A DNA stretch of 64,000 nucleotides. It comes from an uncultured Enterobacteriaceae bacterium (GTDB lineage: Bacteria; Pseudomonadota; Gammaproteobacteria; Enterobacterales; Enterobacteriaceae). How positions within the stretch are numbered: position 1 is the first letter of the stretch; every line of letters begins with the position of its first letter. The stretch spans positions 1 through 64,000 of the forward strand of contig CANRKT010000002.1 in NCBI GenBank assembly GCA_947631255.1. The letters run 5' to 3'. The notes below the pieces were generated by a model. That model was not told where the DNA came from and made no database searches. It saw only the letters and a program-made list of their open reading frames with translations. Of this stretch, positions 1-10,626 are shown piece after piece. The position numbers were made by a program, and so were the translations under genes.

Positions 1-58
1 TACACCGATGCAGCATATTCATCGTCTGAACTGATTCTACTTATCACCTCCGCTAAAA

Positions 59-1378
59 ATGGGGGGATTACCAGCGTTTGTTTGTGCTGTTACCATCGCA
101 TTTTTTTCTGCCCCCGTTTCGCTATTTGCTCAAACTGAGAAAAGTAGCACCCAGCCCGGCGTATGCGGTGAATTCACTATCGCTGCCTTACCTGATACCC
201 AAAACTACTTGGACTTCAGGCATCAGAAGTCGAAAGGATTTCCGGTGAATGGCTATGAAATGTTCTTCGAGCAGATGCAGTACATCGCTGACAATGCCGT
301 CAGCAATGGCGGTGATATTGTGTTCGCCACCCATCTGGGCGATGTCTGGCAGAACCGCGTGCAGCGGATGGATCCGGGGCATGAGCTGCGCGGCTTCAAG
401 GCAGCAACGGAGTCGGAGACCGGAGGGATCCCGCATATCTTTCCTGATGGCGTAAAGGAGTATGAGATCCCGAACGCAATCAAGGGCTTTGAGATAATCG
501 CCGGCAAGCTGCCGTTCTCAGTGGTTCCTGGCAACCACGACTACGATGCCGTCTGGACTGATGCCGCTCACCCGCCGCAGCCGGACCGCGACGATAGCCT
601 GCGTCAGGGCATCCGCCACTTTGGTGGGCTAGAGGGTTTTCGTTCGGCGTTCTCAGACCAGTCTGACTTCTTTCGGGATCAGCCGTGGTACATCGCCTCT
701 AACGATGGCGGTAGTGACAGTGCGCAGGTGTTTACCGCCGGGGATTGCAAATTCCTGCATATTGGCCTGCAGTACGATGCCCCAGACAGCTCTCTGGCCT
801 GGGCCCGACGGGTCATCAAGCAGAACCCGGGGCTGCCGACTATCGTGACCACCCACAAATACACTGATCGCGATGGCAAGTATGCCGTTGGCGGGTTGGA
901 TATGAGTCTCATTGATCAGATGGACAACAACCCACAGATGGTCTGGGACGACTTCATTAGCCAGCACGACCAGATTTTCCTAGTACTCAGCGGTCACATT
1001 GGAGGCCAGGGCTACGGCGTCGACTACAACGACACTGGATACGAAGTGCACCAGATGTTGTCGGATTATCAGCCGCGCTGGCGTGCTGCGAAGGAACAAG
1101 ATCCAGACAACACCTATTCTGGCAAACCGTTGACTGGTGACGGCTGGCTGCGGCTCCTGACCTTCAACCTCGACGGCTCTAAACCAAATATCAAGGTGCG
1201 CACTTACTCCACGCATTTCGACAAATTCAGCTCGGAAATGCCCAACTATGCGGCCTGGTACAAGGCTGGTGAGGGGCAAGCCGATCTGAGCGATGCCGAG
1301 TTTTTGGCGCGCGATGAGTTTCAGGTTGAGCTGACCGATTTTAACAAACGCTTTGGACGTACGGCGAGTAACCTGTAG
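59..1378 (+). CDS. Calcineurin-like metallophosphoesterase, exported (N-terminal signal-like segment)
   Basis: 439-aa ORF with hydrophobic N-terminus (FVCAVTIAFFSAPVSLFAQ) and metallophosphoesterase motifs (ALPDTQNY, HLGDVWQ, VVPGNHDYD, TTHKY, LSGHIGGQG). The upstream context is cut off, so the start is uncertain. Confidence 0.8.
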   Translation: MGGLPAFVCAVTIAFFSAPVSLFAQTEKSSTQPGVCGEFTIAALPDTQNYLDFRHQKSKGFPVNGYEMFFEQMQYIADNAVSNGGDIVFATHLGDVWQNRVQRMDPGHELRGFKAATESETGGIPHIFPDGVKEYEIPNAIKGFEIIAGKLPFSVVPGNHDYDAVWTDAAHPPQPDRDDSLRQGIRHFGGLEGFRSAFSDQSDFFRDQPWYIASNDGGSDSAQVFTAGDCKFLHIGLQYDAPDSSLAWARRVIKQNPGLPTIVTTHKYTDRDGKYAVGGLDMSLIDQMDNNPQMVWDDFISQHDQIFLVLSGHIGGQGYGVDYNDTGYEVHQMLSDYQPRWRAAKEQDPDNTYSGKPLTGDGWLRLLTFNLDGSKPNIKVRTYSTHFDKFSSEMPNYAAWYKAGEGQADLSDAEFLARDEFQVELTDFNKRFGRTASNL

Positions 1379-1429
1379 GGTATCGTCGGAAACGACTTCA
1401 TCCCTCTGCGTTGTTGCATAAATCAGGTT

Positions 1430-1555
1430 TGGTGGAGGCTCGTTTGTTGAAGTGCAGACGTTAACCCGCATAGACTTGGTAATTTGCCGCCAGTAGTTTG
1501 CCTCTGCTTCTGCTGGCGGTATCTGCCCTATGGTTCCCATCAATTTTTGACGGTA
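1430..1555 (-). pseudogene. IS3-family transposase (OrfB) C-terminal remnant
   Basis: Minus-strand translation ...MMGTIGQIPPAEAEANYWRQ...; the PPAEAEANY-type string is typical of the C-terminus of IS3-family OrfB. The rest of the transposase is absent. Confidence 0.6.
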
Positions 1556-1756
1556 TTAGCAAACGGGTAATATCTTCATAGATTACGATATTTATCTCTG
1601 ACGATCCTTATTTCGATAAGACGACTTTGCTTAGGATCGTGAATATATTGATGGTAATAAGGTGTATGAAGCTCAATAAGTTATGTAACAGCCGCGATGA
1701 TGGCCAGACTCAACACAAGAAAATCGCCCTTTAATAAAAGGGCGTTGTTTGGCTTA

Positions 1757-2725
1757 TCAGGCGAGCACTAAATCGCTCACAGGGTGGCAGGAACAAGCCA
1801 GGACATAGCCATCCGCTATTTCCTGTTCAGTGAGAGTCATTGTGCTACTGACATTGTACTCTCCAGAAAAAATCTGTGTTTTACAGCAACCACATACCCC
1901 TTCACGGCAGGCGGCATTCACCGGTACTTGATTGCTTTCCATCGCTTGCAGCAGAGAATGACCTCGTGCAGCGAAGAAGGTTTTTTCAGGCGAGAGTTTA
2001 GTGAACTTTATCCCTTCGCTGACGGCGGGAGCCGCAGGCGTAAAGAACTGTTCTTTATAGAAGTCCGTTACACCCAGTTTATGTGACGCATTTTCAACCC
2101 AGTCCATATAAGGCGCAGGACCGCAGCAGAATAGGGTACGCTCAGTGAGTTCTGGCACCGCGCTTAACATCGCTTCTGTCAGACGCCCTCGTAAAAATCC
2201 CTCGCAGGCATCATTTTCCGCGATCAGTGTCACCTTATAGTTTTGCCACTCATCGGCGAAAATAACATCCTGTGGAGAACGTACACTGTAGATAACCTGG
2301 ACATCCACCTCAGGACGAAAAGCGGCCAGCCAGCGACGCATTGACATTACTGGAGTCACGCCACAACCCGCAGCCAGTAATAATATTTTATTGCTGGTGG
2401 TATTATCGCAGGTAAACGCGCCTTGAGCATCGGATAACCAGAGGTAGTCACCCCGTTTTACATTCTGGGTCAGCCAGTTCGACCCCGCGCCATTATCAAT
2501 ACGTCGTACGGTGAGAGTGATGTACTCGCTGACACCTGGCGTTGACGATAAGGTATAAGCTCGCAGGGTATCTTTACCCTTACCGATGCTGACCATCGCG
2601 TACTGGCCTGCACGATAGGGATAATAATCGTGGCAGAGCAGCGACAGAGTCCAGACATCAGGAGTCTCCTGATGAATATGATGCACCTGCATACGCCACG
2701 GGCACAGGGGAGTCGGCATAGTCAT
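1757..2725 (-). CDS. hcr: NADH oxidoreductase Hcr (FAD/2Fe-2S), partner of the hybrid cluster protein
   Basis: 322 aa; ferredoxin-reductase domain plus C-terminal 2Fe-2S motif CREGVCGCCKT; immediately downstream of hcp. Confidence 0.95.
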   Translation of the reverse strand: MTMPTPLCPWRMQVHHIHQETPDVWTLSLLCHDYYPYRAGQYAMVSIGKGKDTLRAYTLSSTPGVSEYITLTVRRIDNGAGSNWLTQNVKRGDYLWLSDAQGAFTCDNTTSNKILLLAAGCGVTPVMSMRRWLAAFRPEVDVQVIYSVRSPQDVIFADEWQNYKVTLIAENDACEGFLRGRLTEAMLSAVPELTERTLFCCGPAPYMDWVENASHKLGVTDFYKEQFFTPAAPAVSEGIKFTKLSPEKTFFAARGHSLLQAMESNQVPVNAACREGVCGCCKTQIFSGEYNVSSTMTLTEQEIADGYVLACSCHPVSDLVLA

Positions 2726-2734
2726 GATATCTCC

Positions 2735-4387
2735 TTATGCACTCAGCATCTGTTGCATATCTTGCTCAACGGTAGTGACAGGACGCAGGCCAAATTTCTC
2801 ATTCAGCACCGCGAGTAAATCGGGTGTCAGAAAACCAGGTACGGTTGGGCCGGTGACAATATTAGTGACCCCTAATGACAACAGTGTCAGCAGGATAACA
2901 ATCGCTTTTTGTTCAAACCACGATAGCACTAATGACAAGGGTAACTCGTTGACACCGCAACCCAGTTTTTCTGCCAGTGTGACGGCCAGCATGATGGCGG
3001 AATAGGCATCGTTGCACTGTCCGGCATCAATCAGACGTGGCAGCCCTTCAATGTCACCAAAGTCGAGTTTATTAAAGCGATATTTACCGCATGCCAGCGT
3101 CAGGATCAGGCAATCTTCAGGGACTTGAGTCGCGAAATCAGTAAAGTAATTACGCTCACCGCGGGCACCATCACAACCACCGACCAGGAAGACATGACGG
3201 AGTTTTTCGCGAGTAACTAAATCAATCAAGGTATCGACAGCACCAAGCAGTGTCTGGCGGCCAAAACCGACGGTTATCAGGTGCTCTATCTCGCTGTAGG
3301 GGAATCCATCAAGTTGCAACGCTTGTGTTATCACTGGGCCAAAATCATCGCCTTCCAGATGGTTCACACCAGGCCAGCCGACAATACTGCGAGTCCAGAT
3401 ACGATCCTGATATGAACCGACGTGAGGATCGATAATGCAGTTGGAGGTCATCACAATAGGGCCCGGGAAGCGCGCGAACTCAACTTGTTGGTTCTGCCAG
3501 CCGCTGCCGTAGTTACCTACCAGGTGTTTGAATTTACGGAGTTCAGGATAACCATGTGCAGGTAACATTTCACCGTGAGTATAGACGTTAACGCCCATAT
3601 TTTCAGTTTGTTGCAGTAGATGGTAGAGGTCTTTCAGGTCATGCCCGGAAATCAGAATACATTTTCCAGCGACGGTTTTGACGTTGACCTGAGTAGGGGT
3701 TGGATGACCGTAGGCATCGGTTTCACCGGTATCAAGAATTTGCATTACGCTAAAATTCATCTGACCGATTTCCATTGAGCACTCAAGTAGCGCATTCATA
3801 TCCGCAGGCCAAGTACCGAGCCACGCCATAATCTTGTGATAGCGTGCGTAGATAGCATTGTCATACTGACCCAGCACGTGGGCGTGTTCCATATACGCAG
3901 CCGCACCTTTCAGGCCGTACAGGCAGAGCAGGCGCAGACCCAGAATATTATCGCCAATTACCGCCTTGTCACGGTTAGGGACAAACTCTAGCGCCTGTTT
4001 TTGCAAATCGCCGAGATCGCCACTCACCAGCTGTAAGTCCGCCATTGGATGGTCAACCTTGGCGTTAGCGTCAAGTGTCAGGCAGAGAGTTTTCAGCATC
4101 TCGCGTTTAGCGATGGCTTCGCGAGCGTAGCCGACGATACGTATAGAATCGAAGTTGACGTTAGTTAGTGTCGAGAAGAAGGCACGCGGTGCGAAACTGT
4201 CGACACTATGATCAATAAGATCATATTCGCGCGCTTTACAGGCCCAAGCGGAAAGCCCTTGTAGCGCAGCGATCAACAGATCTTGTAAGTCGGATGTCTC
4301 GGCGGTTTTACCGCACATACCTTGCGCGTAAGCACAGCCGTTAGCAGCTGGCGTACGAATAGTTTGCTCACATTGCACACAAAACAT
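2735..4387 (-). CDS. hcp: Hydroxylamine reductase / hybrid cluster protein
   Basis: 550 aa; N-terminal [27 protein letters not shown] cysteine pattern; adjacent to hcr. Confidence 0.97.
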   Translation of the reverse strand: MFCVQCEQTIRTPAANGCAYAQGMCGKTAETSDLQDLLIAALQGLSAWACKAREYDLIDHSVDSFAPRAFFSTLTNVNFDSIRIVGYAREAIAKREMLKTLCLTLDANAKVDHPMADLQLVSGDLGDLQKQALEFVPNRDKAVIGDNILGLRLLCLYGLKGAAAYMEHAHVLGQYDNAIYARYHKIMAWLGTWPADMNALLECSMEIGQMNFSVMQILDTGETDAYGHPTPTQVNVKTVAGKCILISGHDLKDLYHLLQQTENMGVNVYTHGEMLPAHGYPELRKFKHLVGNYGSGWQNQQVEFARFPGPIVMTSNCIIDPHVGSYQDRIWTRSIVGWPGVNHLEGDDFGPVITQALQLDGFPYSEIEHLITVGFGRQTLLGAVDTLIDLVTREKLRHVFLVGGCDGARGERNYFTDFATQVPEDCLILTLACGKYRFNKLDFGDIEGLPRLIDAGQCNDAYSAIMLAVTLAEKLGCGVNELPLSLVLSWFEQKAIVILLTLLSLGVTNIVTGPTVPGFLTPDLLAVLNEKFGLRPVTTVEQDMQQMLSA

Positions 4388-4402
4388 AATCTCACCTGTT
4401 AT

Positions 4403-4425
4403 AAGTTGTATTTTAAATACATCTT
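4403..4425. promoter_or_regulatory. Putative NsrR-binding site upstream of hcp
   Basis: AAGTTGTATTTTAAATACATCTT, an inverted repeat resembling the NsrR consensus (AAnATGyATTTnAAATrCATnTT), 16 bp upstream of the hcp start codon. Confidence 0.65.
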
Positions 4426-4689
4426 TAAGCTAGGCCTAATTTTGAGTGCTGACCAGTGGATTTTAGGGTTACTTACCGTGAGTTTGATTTAGCGCAATTT
4501 TAGGGCGGAGTGAGCAAGTGAGGGAATACCGTTCCACGCAGACATAAGTCGATGATAGTCGCGTGCTCTTTCATTGTTTGCGGATGATGATTAACAAAGT
4601 TGGCTGATCAGTACTGATATCGACCTCATCGGCTATTTTTCAATTAATACTGACTGACTTTGGTTCCAGATGAGGTTCGGTGATGTTTT

Positions 4690-6015
4690 CTATGGCCTGG
4701 TGGTGTGATTTTCCTTATTCAGGTACTCTTCAATGACCGTCAGCAGTTTACCGGTACCACAGCAATTATCATTATAATTAGCAGCATGTCGTCGATTAAT
4801 AACACGATCGTGCGGGCATCCTCCCTGGCAGAGAGAAAACCAACGGCACTGGCGCATTTTACTGAAAGCCTCTTGTTCCTCACGTTTTGCTGTTTGGTTA
4901 TGAACCGAATATGCCAGGAGTTCTGCCAGGTCATTTTTCATCAATGAACCGTAATGACTCCCCACATCCCCCACATATTTATCGCAAGGGGACAGATCTC
5001 CGTTGGGCTCAATAGTAATCACTTCTTGTGAACAGTTTTCTGACCAATAACAAGCCACTAATTGCGTACCAGGGTTCTGTATTCCGCGAATAAAATCACT
5101 GAATTGTGGAATATTTAATAGAGTACGGTACTCATTCCACCAAATAATGAATGCCTGAGTTAGAAACGAAATAAAATCAGCATAATTAATATAATTTTCA
5201 TCAACTTTATCTCCTGCAGCGATGCGATTGTCGGGTACGATATTAAGAAATTCAATATCATTCAGGCCTGTCTGGTCAAAGTAATTGAACATTTCTCGAA
5301 GGTCTGTTTTAGACACCGGGCGATCAACCACGATTAATGCACCAAAAGGAATACCATATTGTCTGAGTTTCTGAATACCGGATGCGACATGTTGTGACGT
5401 GCCTCTGCCTCGGTAATCGACCCTGCGTAAATCATGAATGGCCGGAACACCATCCAGACTGATCCCAACATGCATTCCTATTCCTTTGATAAAGGATAAC
5501 CATTCATCGGAGATATTCACTGCATTTGATTGCATTGAGTTAGTGATATAATGTTCCGGTTGCTTAAATTGTTGCTGTAGCCAGATGAGTTTCTGGAAAA
5601 ATAGGGGCTTCAGTAGCGTCACTTCACCGCCATGCCAGACAAATTCAAATCGTTTTATATTGGGGATGGCTAAAATTTTACGGATAATACGTACCATTAC
5701 CTCAAACGACATCGTTTGGTTTGGGCCTTCAGCCCAGGAATGACAATAAGTACAACGTAAGTTACACAAACGAGTTGCCTTTAATACGATGACTAATTTT
5801 TTTGCTGCCAGTGGCTGTACAAGGAGCTCCCGTTGCTGTTCCGCATGAAAAATATCTTGCTCATGGGAGTCTAATAAATCTTGTGCAGGAATTTGGCCAA
5901 TTAACCAGGCACTCATTTGTCGATAGTCTTGAGTGGTGATTTTTTCTATTTCGGTGGTGTTGAGTGTGGAGGTGATATCTGATTCAATCAGGGTAACAGG
6001 TATGATTCCATTCAT
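4690..6015 (-). CDS. darE: Radical SAM/SPASM enzyme, darobactin-type maturase
   Basis: Radical SAM motif CNLRCTYC and C-terminal SPASM-type cysteines (CYWSENC, SPCDKY, CRWFSLCQGGC, CCGTG). The given ORF extends to 6090; ATG at 6015 has a GGAG ribosome-binding site (GGAGACTATTTATG). Last gene of the dar operon. Confidence 0.9.
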   Translation of the reverse strand: MNGIIPVTLIESDITSTLNTTEIEKITTQDYRQMSAWLIGQIPAQDLLDSHEQDIFHAEQQRELLVQPLAAKKLVIVLKATRLCNLRCTYCHSWAEGPNQTMSFEVMVRIIRKILAIPNIKRFEFVWHGGEVTLLKPLFFQKLIWLQQQFKQPEHYITNSMQSNAVNISDEWLSFIKGIGMHVGISLDGVPAIHDLRRVDYRGRGTSQHVASGIQKLRQYGIPFGALIVVDRPVSKTDLREMFNYFDQTGLNDIEFLNIVPDNRIAAGDKVDENYINYADFISFLTQAFIIWWNEYRTLLNIPQFSDFIRGIQNPGTQLVACYWSENCSQEVITIEPNGDLSPCDKYVGDVGSHYGSLMKNDLAELLAYSVHNQTAKREEQEAFSKMRQCRWFSLCQGGCPHDRVINRRHAANYNDNCCGTGKLLTVIEEYLNKENHTTRP

Positions 6016-6037
6016 AAATAGTCTCCATATTATGTGA

Positions 6038-6159
6038 TATCCCCATACTTTAAGTTGCCTGGATGTTCGGCGTTCTGCGTGTCGAATCACATCGTTTGTT
6101 TATGCGCATCTTCACACTTCGCTTTGTGCCTACAAGCAACTCAAATTATTTAGGGTATA
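6038..6159 (-). repeat. ERIC-like intergenic repeat, copy 1 (between darD and darE)
   Basis: Ends tatccccatactttaagttgc ... gcaactcaaattatttagggtata, matching the termini shared with six other copies in the window. Confidence 0.75.
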
Positions 6160-6811
6160 GATAACCGTCCTTCATTATAAGGTGCCGTTTGGCGTAATCC
6201 GCTGCTTCTGGTGAATGAGTGACCATGATAACGGTGGTGCCAGTCTGATTAATTTCTTTTAACTGCTTTAAGACGATATTGCTGTTGTGACTATCCAGAT
6301 TTCCCGTCGGTTCATCAGCTAAAATGAGTTTTGGGTGTGAAATCATGGCGCGAGCAATAGCTACTCGTTGTTGCTGGCCTCCTGAAAGCTGCTCAGGGTA
6401 ATGGCGACTTCGGGCGGATAATCCAAACTGTTCAAGTGTTTGTGTAACCCGTATTTTACGTTCTGCTCTTGGAGTACTACGATACTTAAGGGGGAGTTCG
6501 ATGTTTTCGTATACCGACATAAAATCAATCAGATTAAATGATTGAAAGATATAACCGATAAGCTGGCGACGCAGGGCTATTTTTTGTCCATATTTCATCT
6601 GCGTAATGTCTTGTTGCGCCAGTTGCAATAGGCCTGTATCAAGTGTTTCAAACATCCCCAGTACATTGAGTAATGTCGTTTTCCCTGAGCCGGAGGGACC
6701 CATAATAGAGACAAATTCTCCTGCTTCGATATGCAGGTTGATGTCACGTAGTACCCGCGTTTTTATCGTTCGCGTGGTATAAGATTTTTCGGCATTTTCC
6801 ATCTTTATCAT
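6146..6811 (-). CDS. darD: ABC transporter ATPase of the darobactin export system
   Basis: MacB/LolD-type ATPase: Walker [10 protein letters not shown], signature [14 protein letters not shown], Walker [13 protein letters not shown]. Likely start is ATG 6811 ([10 protein letters not shown]), 1 bp after the darC stop. Confidence 0.9.
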   Translation of the reverse strand: MIKMENAEKSYTTRTIKTRVLRDINLHIEAGEFVSIMGPSGSGKTTLLNVLGMFETLDTGLLQLAQQDITQMKYGQKIALRRQLIGYIFQSFNLIDFMSVYENIELPLKYRSTPRAERKIRVTQTLEQFGLSARSRHYPEQLSGGQQQRVAIARAMISHPKLILADEPTGNLDSHNSNIVLKQLKEINQTGTTVIMVTHSPEAADYAKRHLIMKDGYLYPK

Positions 6812-6812
6812 A

Positions 6813-8069
6813 TTATTCAAACTCGATGATGTCTGGTTTATCAATGTGAATATCAGTGAAGACGACGACATGTTGTCCTGCTGACAAGCCGCTCACCACT
6901 TCCGATTGCGTTTCCCCCTGACGTTTAATCACCACGGGTGTTTTCATTGCCCGTCGATTTTTTTCATCAATGAGATAGACCCAGGACTTCTCTTCTGTGA
7001 CAAAAATAGCCTTAGAAGGGATATGTAATGCATGTTGGATTGTGCCGAGTGAAACGCGTAGATCGATTGATTGCCCACGTTTTAATGACAGGGGCTGAGG
7101 ACGAGTGAGTGTCAGTTTTACAATAAACTTGCCATTTTCTACCACTGAAGAAATAGAGCTGATAGTGAGTGGGATATCGATACCCGCATAATGTCCAGTG
7201 ACGCTGTCATTCGGCTTGATCTTATCCAGATAGTATTCGCTAAAGGAGGCCTCAAAGTAATAGCTATGGGGATTGTCTATACTGGCGATTTTTTCACCTG
7301 GTTTGACTTGCTGGCCAATTTTGATTGCTAATGGAGAGAGGACACCGTCAATTGGCGCGCTGATAGTCAGTTTCTCCAGACTTTTTTCTGTCTGCTTTGT
7401 CAGCTTTTCAAGATGTGCGAGTGATGAATCTATTTCAGCAAGCTGGGAGGGTAGCCTGTTCGCTTGTCGTTGCTGATAAAGGGTTAAAATAGCGTCGCGT
7501 TTTTTCCAGTATGCCAATTCATCCAGCAATTGTTCATACGAGGCCTTTTCCATAATGCCACGTTCGTATAACGTTTTTTTGCGCCTCGCTTCTTTATTAC
7601 GTTTTTCCACCTGATAATGGGCATCTTGCAAGTCCAGATGCGTATCAAGTTTATCCTTCTCCAGTAACCTACGAATATTACGCAGGTTATTGAGTTGTTC
7701 AGTCGTATCGGCAATACGTGATGTGACTTGCAAAATAAAATCATCGTTTGATAATTGAGCAATAACATCGCCTTTTTTCACGTTACTGGAGGCATTCTGG
7801 TGGATCTTCGTCACTATGCCACCGCATTCTGAGGTAATAATGACACTTTCGCTTGGTATCGCCACTGCGCGAGTGACGAGGGTGTCCGTAAATGTCCCGA
7901 TCTTGACGGAGTGTAACGTCACACTGGTAGCAGGAATACGTGTCACTTTTTCTGTTGTGAACAGCATAAAAAGATACAGGCATAACAGAGAAAATATTAT
8001 CAGCGCCAGAGCGACTATCCCTTTTGCCAGGTGATGTGCCGTGTTTTTTTTGTCCAGTTGAATATCCAT
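6813..8069 (-). CDS. darC: HlyD/MacA-type membrane fusion protein of the darobactin export system
   Basis: 418 aa; single N-terminal TM segment, coiled-coil hairpin and HlyD-like barrel segments; sits between the permease and the ATPase. Confidence 0.9.
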   Translation of the reverse strand: MDIQLDKKNTAHHLAKGIVALALIIFSLLCLYLFMLFTTEKVTRIPATSVTLHSVKIGTFTDTLVTRAVAIPSESVIITSECGGIVTKIHQNASSNVKKGDVIAQLSNDDFILQVTSRIADTTEQLNNLRNIRRLLEKDKLDTHLDLQDAHYQVEKRNKEARRKKTLYERGIMEKASYEQLLDELAYWKKRDAILTLYQQRQANRLPSQLAEIDSSLAHLEKLTKQTEKSLEKLTISAPIDGVLSPLAIKIGQQVKPGEKIASIDNPHSYYFEASFSEYYLDKIKPNDSVTGHYAGIDIPLTISSISSVVENGKFIVKLTLTRPQPLSLKRGQSIDLRVSLGTIQHALHIPSKAIFVTEEKSWVYLIDEKNRRAMKTPVVIKRQGETQSEVVSGLSAGQHVVVFTDIHIDKPDIIEFE

Positions 8070-8075
8070 AGTGGC

Positions 8076-10457
8076 TTACTTTCGCTTAAGCCAGGACTGA
8101 GAGTCCCTTCCACTGGATAACACCAGTGACAATGTCATGATGGCAGTGACCAGCAGACTCAGTAACAGTAGTGCGGCCAGGGCATTGATATAGGCCAGAC
8201 CTGCTACGGATTCATACTGCTCTAACCAGCGCCTCAGTAGTAAACAACCTGTAGCCAGTGCGGCCAGCAAAGAGAGCAGCATCGGCAGCACATTTTGTTG
8301 CAGAAAAAAAACCAGACTGGTCGCGACAGAACCTCCCACTGCCTCCATAATTTTTAGTGTGTGATTTAATCGCTGGGCTTCTGAGATACTGACCACCAGA
8401 GTGCTTATCACCATCAATATCAGCGACAGAACAGTGGTTAGCGTGATGATATTGAGTATCTGTCTGTCGTTATGGAAATGGCGGTTATGCAGTGTTTGCA
8501 CACTATGTACAGATAGCCCCGGCGGACCATAGCGTTTCAGTAGCGTAATAAGTAATTCTTCGTTTTGTTCTTTGGTGTATGAGAGTGTCGCGAATTTTTC
8601 CAGACGATCGTTGATAAAAATGATCAACGGCTGAGGTGATGAAAGGTGTTCTCCGAGGTCAAAATCTTCCACTATCTGTAACACCCGCAGTTCCTGTTGT
8701 CCTTCAGGAAATGGGATGTAATAGCGAGTATTCAGTACTTCGTCGAAAGTTTTCTGCCCCATAGCCTGCATAAATGCACGTGTGACGACAGCGTGGCATA
8801 TCCCCTTCTCTGAGCTTGCTTGCAGAGTATTTGCTTGACCAGCTAATAGGGTTAATCCCCAGACATCGACAAAATATTTGTCAGCGGAAAGTGCATTGAT
8901 GGTAGTAAATTGGTCATGTACGGGCTGCTGGGCATGTTGCACGCTGAGTATCTGGCGCGACATATTAAACGGTTGCCAGCTGCTTAAGCTGATAGTGATG
9001 GTATCCGCGGTTTCCTGAAGCCGGTGCTGTAATTCACGCACACTACCCAGTGAATAAAATTCCTCATCAAGGGAAAATGTCAGGCGCTGGTTTTTTTGAT
9101 AGCCCAAATCGGTATGCATCGCAGTATAGTTTTGCGTCATCATCCCGGCAGACAGATACAGGGTTATCCCGGCGATCATCAGCTGTACCACTAAGATTAT
9201 TCGGTTGAGATAATAAGTACGGATATTTTCATTGCGCCTGGTCGCGCGTGAGGTCTGTTTGCTAAAGATAAACAGGGAAAGACTGAGCAGATGTGAGAGC
9301 AGCATAATCAGACCTGTCAGAAACGTAACACCAGTAAAGACCGTGATCAGACGAGTTAGCGACTGATGGGTGAGTAGTTCACTGATATCAGAAGACAGTG
9401 GGAAGAGTATGCACAGGAAAAGGATAGCCAATGACACCGTGGCCAGGAATTGTGGCAAAAAGACACTTAATGATTCCGCCAGAATTTGAATGTTTGAGGC
9501 CCCAAGACTGAGTTTGACAGACTGAGCCGGGCGTCTGGCGGCATTAAGAATGCCGTTAATATTGAAAAAATTCGCCACAGTTGAGAGCAAAACAAATAGC
9601 GTAGCGGTATACAGTATATAAAGTAACGAGCGGGCTCGTGTGGTGATGAATTCATCGGCATAACCATTATCGTAATGCATATCGAGAACATTTCTGGCAC
9701 TGAATGTAAGAAATGACGAGGCTGTAAAAGGCGAACCGGGTAACTGCGGCGCATTATGGGTGACGATTTGCGCCAATATTTTTCTGTCAAAATGTGAGAG
9801 AGAAGGCTGAAGGCGAGCAAAGGCGTAGACATGAGTGTCATACCAGTCCAGACGTTTATCAGCGTATCCTGCTACCCGTTCAGGAGTGAAAGCGATAATG
9901 GCTGACAGGTTCAGACTGCTGTCAGGACGAGGCTCAACAATCGCCTTGATAGTGAACTGGCCGATTTCTCCCAGATCAACGGTTTGACCCAGCGGATCAG
10001 CTAGCCCAAGATACTGACGATTAAAATCGGCGGTGATGTAGATATCATGAGGCCCCGGAGCAGGTAGCGGATGACGAAATGGATGCAGTTGTTCCATAAA
10101 TGCGGGTGAGACAGCAAATACGGTGACTCGAGGGGTAATATGAGCCTGAAGATGCAACTGAGTCTCCAGGCGAAAGGCATAGCTAACACTTTCGATGTTG
10201 GCATTTTTTTGTAATGCGTCAACTAACGGAAAAGGGATCTGTGCTGAACGCACTGTGTCACCGTTAGGGAGATTAAATTGGCTTTCGATACGATATAAGC
10301 GCTGATGTTCAGGTATTCCTTGTTCCATATCGCTATCAGCAGCATAAATGATAAGAACAAGAAATAGGGTAACAAAACTTATCGCCGTAATCATAACGGC
10401 TAAAAATACCGCAGCTGGTTTCTGTTTGATATCGTTGGTGAATATATTTAATGTCAT
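8076..10457 (-). CDS. darB: FtsX/MacB-type ABC permease of the darobactin export system
   Basis: 793 aa; N-terminal TM with periplasmic MacB_PCD-like region, two FtsX-like TM blocks. Confidence 0.9.
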   Translation of the reverse strand: MTLNIFTNDIKQKPAAVFLAVMITAISFVTLFLVLIIYAADSDMEQGIPEHQRLYRIESQFNLPNGDTVRSAQIPFPLVDALQKNANIESVSYAFRLETQLHLQAHITPRVTVFAVSPAFMEQLHPFRHPLPAPGPHDIYITADFNRQYLGLADPLGQTVDLGEIGQFTIKAIVEPRPDSSLNLSAIIAFTPERVAGYADKRLDWYDTHVYAFARLQPSLSHFDRKILAQIVTHNAPQLPGSPFTASSFLTFSARNVLDMHYDNGYADEFITTRARSLLYILYTATLFVLLSTVANFFNINGILNAARRPAQSVKLSLGASNIQILAESLSVFLPQFLATVSLAILFLCILFPLSSDISELLTHQSLTRLITVFTGVTFLTGLIMLLSHLLSLSLFIFSKQTSRATRRNENIRTYYLNRIILVVQLMIAGITLYLSAGMMTQNYTAMHTDLGYQKNQRLTFSLDEEFYSLGSVRELQHRLQETADTITISLSSWQPFNMSRQILSVQHAQQPVHDQFTTINALSADKYFVDVWGLTLLAGQANTLQASSEKGICHAVVTRAFMQAMGQKTFDEVLNTRYYIPFPEGQQELRVLQIVEDFDLGEHLSSPQPLIIFINDRLEKFATLSYTKEQNEELLITLLKRYGPPGLSVHSVQTLHNRHFHNDRQILNIITLTTVLSLILMVISTLVVSISEAQRLNHTLKIMEAVGGSVATSLVFFLQQNVLPMLLSLLAALATGCLLLRRWLEQYESVAGLAYINALAALLLLSLLVTAIMTLSLVLSSGRDSQSWLKRK

Positions 10458-10565
10458 CAGCAGCGGTTCTCAGTGTGGAAATGATTTTATGGGCGAAAAT
10501 TGATAAGGAGGTGTTTATATATTGATATTAATTCAATGTTATTTATTTAATGCGTATATATTGCA

Positions 10566-10594
10566 GGTATACAAACAGCAATGCTGTAAATACC
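10566..10594 (-). promoter_or_regulatory. Stem-loop in the darA-darB intercistronic region
   Basis: GGTAT-ACAA-ACAG-CAATG-CTGT-AA-ATACC hairpin with an internal loop, between the precursor gene and the transporter genes; no U-tract on the dar sense strand. Confidence 0.45.
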
Positions 10595-10626
10595 TCTGGA
10601 TACCTACAATATAATTATGATACATA

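Noticed and set aside
980-1543. 187-aa minus-strand ORF
   Set aside because: Mostly antisense to the metallophosphoesterase; only its first ~20 residues (IS3 tail) look real, the rest is frame read-through.
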